Source: an uncultured Oscillospiraceae bacterium
GTDB lineage: Bacteria; Bacillota; Clostridia; Oscillospirales; Oscillospiraceae
Direction: 5' to 3'
Assembly (NCBI GenBank): GCA_958436045.1
Contig: CAUBIP010000070.1
Location: 1-9,066 of the forward strand
DNA length: 9,066 nt
The notes below the pieces were generated by a model. It saw only the letters and a program-made list of their open reading frames with translations, had not been told where the DNA came from and made no database searches. Below, one piece after another: positions 5,456-9,066 of the stretch. How positions within the stretch are numbered: position 1 is the first letter of the stretch; the number at the start of each line of letters is the position of its first letter. Made by a program: the position numbers and the translations under genes.

Positions 5456-7297
5456 TTATTCTACTGTGACGGATTTTGCCAGATTTCTGGGCTTGTCGAC
5501 GTCGCAGCCCCGGAGCAGCGCCATATAATAGGCGAAGATCTGCAGCGGAATCAGGGTCAGGCTGGGCTGCAGCATCGGGTGCACCCGCGGGACGATAATG
5601 GCGTGATCGACATATTTTTTGATCTCTTCCTCATAGCCAGCCACCGTCACACCCAGGACATCCGCGCCCCGGGCCTTGACCTCCTTGACGTTGGCCATGG
5701 TCTTTTCAAAGAGCTCCGGCATTGTGGCCATGGCCATGACCAGGGTGCCGTCCTCAATCAGGCTGATGGGCCCGTGCTTGAGTTCGCCCGCCGGATAGGC
5801 CTCCGAGTGGATGTAGGCGATCTCCTTGAGCTTCAAGCTGCCCTCCAGGCAGATGGCGCTGTCCAGATTCCGACCGATGAAGAAGACGTCCCGGTGGTTG
5901 AAGAACTGGGAGGCGCAGTACTGAATGGCGGAGATATTCTCCTCGCAGAGGAATTTGGACATCTCATCCGGTAGCTGCTGCAGCTGCGCCAGGATATCCG
6001 CCTGCGCAGCGTCCGTCATCGTGCCCAGCTGCTGGGCGAAATGGAGCGCCAGCAGGTAGATAACGGAAAGCTGCGTCGAGAATGCCTTCGTCGTTGCGAC
6101 GGCGATCTCGGGGCCGGCCCAGGTGTAGATGACATCATCCGCCGCCTTAGCGATGGCGCTGCCGACGACATTGACGATGCCCAGCGTCCGGGCACCGCGG
6201 CGCTTTGCCTCCCGCAGGCCCGCTAAGGTGTCCGCCGTCTCGCCGGACTGGCTGATGATCAGCACCAGCGTATTCTCGTCCACGACCGGGTCCGCGTAGC
6301 GGAATTCCGAGCCCAGGACGACCTCTGTCGAGATGCGGCAGTATTTTTCAAAGATATATTTGGCCAGATTGCCGACATAAGATGCCGACCCGCAGGCGAC
6401 GATATAAATCTTTCGCAGCTGGCGCAGATAATCCGCCGTCAAGCTGACCTCGTCCAGGACAATGTTCCCGTTCTGAATGCGGGGGGAGATGGTGTCGCGG
6501 ATGGCCTTGGGCTGCTCATGAATTTCCTTGAGCATAAAGTGGGCGTAGCCGCCCTTTTCCGCCGCAGAGAGCTCCCAGCTGATCCTCTCGATCTTCTTTT
6601 CCACGGGCTCGCCCAGGGCGTTGAAGAAATCGACATGCTCTGCCGTGAAGACGGCCATATCGCCGTCGTCCAGGTAGCTCACCTGCCGGGTGTATTTCAA
6701 AATGGCCGGGACGTCGGACGCAATAAACATCTCACCGTCGCCGTAGCCGAAGATGAGGGGGCTGTCTTTCTTGACGGCGATCATCGTATCCGGGCAGTCG
6801 ATGCAGAGGATGCCCAGGGCGTAACTGCCCTCGATGCGATGAATGGCCTTGCGGACGGCGTCGGCAAAGCTGCTGCCTTCGTCGTAGAACAGCTCAACGA
6901 GATTGGCGACGACCTCCGTATCCGTCTCCGAGGAGAAGGCCTTGCCCTTGTGCTGCAGCAGTTCCTTCAGCTGCTGATAGTTTTCAATGATACCGTTGTG
7001 CACCACCACAATCTTGCCGCCTGCGGCGGTGTGGGGATGGCTGTTGGCGTCCGATGGGGCGCCGTGGGTTGCCCAGCGGGTGTGCCCGATGCCGATGACG
7101 CCGGGAACGTCCGCGCCGCCGTGCACCATCTGGCTCAGATTCGAAAGCCGGCCCTTGGCTTTAAAGACCGGCAGCTTATGGTCGTTATATACGCAGATTC
7201 CGGCGGAGTCGTACCCCCGGTATTCCAGTTTTGCAAGCCCATCGAGTAAGATCGGGGCGGCCTGCTTGTGGCCAGCGTAGCCGACAATACCACACAT
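5456..7297 (-). CDS. glmS: GlmS, glutamine-fructose-6-phosphate aminotransferase (isomerizing)
   Basis: The enzyme forms glucosamine-6-phosphate and glutamate from fructose-6-phosphate and glutamine, the entry step to UDP-GlcNAc for peptidoglycan. The product is 613 aa, full length. The N-terminal class II amidotransferase domain (about 1-225) starts with MCGIVGY, so Cys2 becomes the N-terminal nucleophile after Met removal. HTRWATHG (72-79), NGIIENY (101-107) and SETDTEV (123-129) line the glutamine site. The first SIS domain includes ACGSAS (301-306) and SQSGETADT (349-357). The second carries the EGSLKLKEI and ELKHGP segments, and the protein ends with the typical KSVTVE tail. The ATG at 7295-7297 follows CGGAGGTT (7306-7313). 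It is monocistronic, with its own promoter and terminator. Confidence 0.98.
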   Translation of the reverse strand: MCGIVGYAGHKQAAPILLDGLAKLEYRGYDSAGICVYNDHKLPVFKAKGRLSNLSQMVHGGADVPGVIGIGHTRWATHGAPSDANSHPHTAAGGKIVVVHNGIIENYQQLKELLQHKGKAFSSETDTEVVANLVELFYDEGSSFADAVRKAIHRIEGSYALGILCIDCPDTMIAVKKDSPLIFGYGDGEMFIASDVPAILKYTRQVSYLDDGDMAVFTAEHVDFFNALGEPVEKKIERISWELSAAEKGGYAHFMLKEIHEQPKAIRDTISPRIQNGNIVLDEVSLTADYLRQLRKIYIVACGSASYVGNLAKYIFEKYCRISTEVVLGSEFRYADPVVDENTLVLIISQSGETADTLAGLREAKRRGARTLGIVNVVGSAIAKAADDVIYTWAGPEIAVATTKAFSTQLSVIYLLALHFAQQLGTMTDAAQADILAQLQQLPDEMSKFLCEENISAIQYCASQFFNHRDVFFIGRNLDSAICLEGSLKLKEIAYIHSEAYPAGELKHGPISLIEDGTLVMAMATMPELFEKTMANVKEVKARGADVLGVTVAGYEEEIKKYVDHAIIVPRVHPMLQPSLTLIPLQIFAYYMALLRGCDVDKPRNLAKSVTVE

Positions 7298-7450
7298 AAT
7301 AGAAAAACCTCCGGTTCGTCAGAAATGGACGCCGCCGCGGCCGCCCGGGCAAACGCCGGAGAGGCGGACGCAGCGCCGTCAGGCAGCGCCGCTCTTGCGG
7401 GGTAAAATCACACGTGAGAGCGGGCCAAAATTAGTTGGCGTTTTCCATTG
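7298..7450 (-). promoter_or_regulatory. Structured GC-rich 5' leader of glmS, no recognised riboswitch
   Basis: The predicted glmS transcript begins with about 150 nt of non-coding leader. It contains a 5-bp hairpin GCCAA/TTGGC (7424-7439), a 7-bp stem CCGCTCT/AGAGCGG (7389-7395 with 7417-7423), and a very GC-rich part nearer the gene. The stretch CTCCGG on the minus strand (7356-7361) is exactly complementary to CCGGAG of the ribosome binding region (7309-7314), so the leader could hide the ribosome binding site. I could not match the conserved core of the glmS ribozyme to it. A regulatory role is inferred from length and structure only. Confidence 0.4.
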
Positions 7451-7457
7451 CAGGGGT

Positions 7458-7486
7458 ATTGTATCACAGAGATGTATCAATTTCAA
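7458..7486 (-). promoter_or_regulatory. Predicted sigma-A-type promoter of glmS
   Basis: On the minus strand there is a -35 box TTGAAA (7481-7486), a 17-base spacer and a -10 box TACAAT (7458-7463). The surrounding sequence is AT-rich, in contrast to the coding DNA on both sides. Transcription would start near 7451. The -35 box is 36 nt past the helicase stop codon. I see no hairpin-plus-T-run terminator between the two, so helicase transcripts may also run into glmS. Confidence 0.75.
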
Positions 7487-7522
7487 TACAAAATTTATAT
7501 TTTTCGCTTATTCCGCCGCGCG

Positions 7523-8710
7523 TCAGCGGTACTTCCGCCGGGGGACGGGCTTGCGGATCTCCTTTTCCACCAGCTCGCCCGCTTCGTCAAACCGCAGGGG
7601 CTTGACCTGGAAGTGGGCGTACTTGGCGATCTCATCCAGCTTGGCCTGCTCCGGGAAGGTCCCCAGGATAGAGTATGCAGCGCCTGCCTTTTTTGCCCGC
7701 CCTGTCCGGCCGATGCGGTGGATATAGTACTCGTTCTCCTCCGGAATGTCGTAATTGATGACGCAGCCGACATCGTCGACGTCGATGCCCCGGGAGGCGA
7801 CGTCCGTCGCGATCAGGATCTGTACCTGGCCGTGGCGGAATTCGTCCATCGTCTTTTCCCGCTGCTTCTGGCGGATATCGCCGTGCAGGCACCCGGCGCG
7901 GATGCCCAGGCGGGCCAGATCGTCGGCCAGCCGCTGGCACATATGCTTCGTGTTGCAGAAGATGATGATCCGCTCGCCGTCGAATCGGTCAAGCAGCCGC
8001 TTGGTGACCTCCTCTTTTTCAAAGGGGGAGCAGCTGATGCTGAACTGGGCGATATCCGGCTTGTTCTCCTCGTCGGCGGGGACGGTGATCTCCACCTCGT
8101 CGCGCTGGTACATCCAGCTGACCGTCATGACCTCCTGGGACATCGTCGCGGAGAACAGGCCCAGATTCTTGCGGTTTTTGACCTTCTCGATGATACGGGT
8201 GACATCGTCGTAAAAGCCCATGTCCAGCATCCGGTCGGCCTCGTCGAGGATGACGGTCTTGATCTTGTCAAAGCGGATGGTGCGGCGCTTGTAATGGTCC
8301 ATCAGCCGCCCCGGGGTGGCGACGACGATCTGCGGCTTGCGCTGCAGCGCCTTGAGCTGGGGCTCCATCTTGGCCCCACCGTAGAGCACGGCCACGCGGA
8401 CGCCCTCCGTGCAGGTGAGCAGGCCCCGCAGCTCGTCGCCGATCTGCAGCGCCAGCTCCCGGGTCGGGGCCAGGATCAGGCCTTGCACGGCCTCCTGCTC
8501 CTGGTTGATGTGCTCGATCATCGGAATGCCGAAGGCAAAGGTCTTGCCCGTGCCCGTCGGGGCCTTGACCATGACGTCCTTCCACTGCTGCAGCGGGGGG
8601 ATGCTCTCCCGCTGCACCCGGGTGGGATGGGTGAAGCCCTTTTTCTCCAGCGCCGCCAGTATATGCTCGGCAACGCCCAGCTGCCGGAAGGTGATCTCTG
8701 TTTGATTCAT
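7523..8710 (-). CDS. DEAD-box ATP-dependent RNA helicase
   Basis: A 395-aa RNA helicase that uses ATP to unwind or remodel RNA. All core motifs are present in order: an N-terminal Q-motif with Phe8 and PTRVQ (29-33), motif I APTGTGKT (50-57), PTRELA (82-87), GG (111-112), TPGR (132-135), DEAD (156-159), SAT (187-189), IIFCNT (249-254), ATDVASRGID (301-310) and HRIGRTGR (331-338). The protein ends with a short basic tail, RKPVPRRKYR, and lacks the long C-terminal RNA-binding extension of DeaD/CsdA types. It therefore resembles the short Firmicutes helicases linked to ribosome assembly or cold growth. The start ATG (8708-8710) has a modest GAAGGGAAA site (8716-8724). The gene has its own promoter and is probably monocistronic. 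The exact subfamily and RNA substrate are not clear. Confidence 0.95.
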   Translation of the reverse strand: MNQTEITFRQLGVAEHILAALEKKGFTHPTRVQRESIPPLQQWKDVMVKAPTGTGKTFAFGIPMIEHINQEQEAVQGLILAPTRELALQIGDELRGLLTCTEGVRVAVLYGGAKMEPQLKALQRKPQIVVATPGRLMDHYKRRTIRFDKIKTVILDEADRMLDMGFYDDVTRIIEKVKNRKNLGLFSATMSQEVMTVSWMYQRDEVEITVPADEENKPDIAQFSISCSPFEKEEVTKRLLDRFDGERIIIFCNTKHMCQRLADDLARLGIRAGCLHGDIRQKQREKTMDEFRHGQVQILIATDVASRGIDVDDVGCVINYDIPEENEYYIHRIGRTGRAKKAGAAYSILGTFPEQAKLDEIAKYAHFQVKPLRFDEAGELVEKEIRKPVPRRKYR

Positions 8711-8747
8711 AGCAATTTCCCTTCAGTAGATACAGATTGTTAGTTTC

Positions 8748-8776
8748 ATGATAGCAGAGATTCTATGGAAATGCAA
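8748..8776 (-). promoter_or_regulatory. Predicted promoter of the DEAD-box helicase gene
   Basis: On the minus strand there is a -35 box TTGCAT (8771-8776), a 17-base spacer and a -10 box TATCAT (8748-8753). Transcription would start near 8741, giving a leader of about 30 nt. It is divergent from the plus-strand riboswitch promoter, with 43 nt between the two -35 boxes. Confidence 0.65.
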
Positions 8777-8819
8777 ACCCTCTGCACTTTCCCAAGGATA
8801 ATAATTTGCGCAAAGGTGG

Positions 8820-8848
8820 TTGACAACGCGAACTTTGGCCGGTATAAT
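8820..8848 (+). promoter_or_regulatory. Perfect consensus sigma-A-type promoter upstream of the cobalamin riboswitch
   Basis: The plus strand holds TTGACA (8820-8825), a 17-base spacer and TATAAT (8843-8848), a full match to the consensus. Transcription would begin near 8855, about 20 nt ahead of the riboswitch. An unusually strong promoter fits control at the level of the leader RNA rather than at initiation. Confidence 0.9.
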
Positions 8849-8876
8849 CAATTCGTAATCGAAAAATTGCAGAAAA

Positions 8877-8991
8877 GGGCAATACCTCCGGCAGATTTTT
8901 GCCGGGAGCGGAATGGGGTGCAAGGCCCCGCGAGAAGGTCACTGTGAAGCCTGCGCGATGCAGGATAAGTCAGATACGCGTCGTATTGCCC
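8877..8991 (+). promoter_or_regulatory. Cobalamin riboswitch
   Basis: This RNA element binds a cobalamin and controls the downstream gene, which lies beyond the right edge. A 9-bp closing stem pairs GGGCAATAC (8877-8885) with GTATTGCCC (8983-8991). Inside it are a CCGGCA/TGCCGG stem (8888-8905), the GGAAT-GGGGTGCAAGGCCCC segment with its small hairpin (8911-8929), the conserved TCACTGT block (8939-8945), a CCTGC/GCAGG hairpin (8950-8964), and AAGTCAGATAC (8967-8977), which corresponds to the B12 box. The order and the conserved blocks match the Cobalamin riboswitch family as I know it. The whole is compact, about 115 nt. Likely targets are cobalamin synthesis or uptake genes, or a B12-dependent enzyme or its alternative. 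Confidence 0.85.
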
Positions 8992-9026
8992 CTGGCTCAA
9001 GCCTGTTCCGGAGCCAAGGAAAGCGT

Positions 9027-9059
9027 GATGCACGGCACTTGCCGTGCGTCTTTTGCTTT
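9027..9059 (+). terminator. Intrinsic terminator, probable expression platform of the cobalamin riboswitch
   Basis: A stem of about 10 bp, including one G-U pair (9027-9036 with 9041-9050, core GCACGGC/GCCGTGC), has an ACTT loop and is followed by TTTTGCTTT. It lies 35 nt past the riboswitch closing stem. This layout fits premature termination when cobalamin is bound. A second hairpin, TGGCTC/GAGCCA (8993-8998 with 9011-9016), sits between the two. I could not define the antiterminator pairing from the visible sequence. Confidence 0.75.
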
Positions 9060-9066
9060 GCGCTGC

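Noticed and set aside
6518..7249. Plus-strand open frame of 243 codons opposite glmS
   Set aside because: It is an antisense shadow of the highly conserved glmS gene, without a recognisable product.
7298..7450. glmS ribozyme upstream of glmS
   Set aside because: I searched the leader for the conserved core, including the GCGCC cleavage-site segment followed by the GUUGACGAGG-like block, and found no convincing match.
7448..8743. Plus-strand open frame of 431 codons opposite the helicase
   Set aside because: It mirrors the helicase coding strand, is full of Leu/Asp/Val runs typical of antisense frames, and overlaps the glmS promoter region. No domain is recognisable.
8765..9033. Small open frames of about 60 codons on both strands at the right edge
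   Set aside because: They overlap the promoters and the cobalamin riboswitch, whose RNA structure explains the sequence better, and they have no clear ribosome binding site or homology.

Overview
The window looks like chromosomal DNA of a GC-rich member of the Clostridia, possibly an Oscillospirales-type gut bacterium. The evidence is the paired glgC-glgD arrangement typical of Firmicutes, strong AGGAGG ribosome binding sites, sigma-A-like promoters with 17-base spacers, and tightly packed operons. The genus is inferred from gene content and style only. All seven protein genes lie on the minus strand. The only plus-strand element is a regulatory RNA at the right edge. No mobile element, CRISPR array, tRNA or rRNA was seen.

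Layout in minus-strand transcription order, from right to left. A DEAD-box RNA helicase (7523-8710) has its own promoter. glmS (5456-7297) makes glucosamine-6-phosphate; it has its own promoter, a GC-rich leader of about 150 nt that is not a recognisable glmS ribozyme, and a 15-bp hairpin terminator. A compact four-gene operon follows (2151-5291): a COG0523/CobW-type GTPase, two tandem DUF1638 paralogues and an IclR-family regulator. It is driven by a near-consensus promoter placed directly against the glmS terminator. Last comes the glycogen operon glgC-glgD, with its own promoter; glgD runs off the left edge.

At the right edge, divergent from the helicase, a perfect consensus promoter (TTGACA-N17-TATAAT) drives a cobalamin riboswitch on the plus strand (about 8877-8991). 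An intrinsic terminator at 9027-9059 follows. The controlled gene lies beyond the window.

The most unusual part is the GTPase-DUF1638-DUF1638-IclR operon. COG0523 proteins are GTP-driven metallochaperones or cobalamin-related factors. DUF1638 has no established function, but from general recall its members often sit near corrinoid-dependent methyltransferases in methanogens and anaerobic Firmicutes. Here no methyltransferase is present, the GTPase has lost the usual CxCC metal motif, and the two DUF1638 copies share an identical Cys/His pattern. A self-contained, IclR-regulated metal or corrinoid handling module is a reasonable hypothesis, not a demonstrated one.
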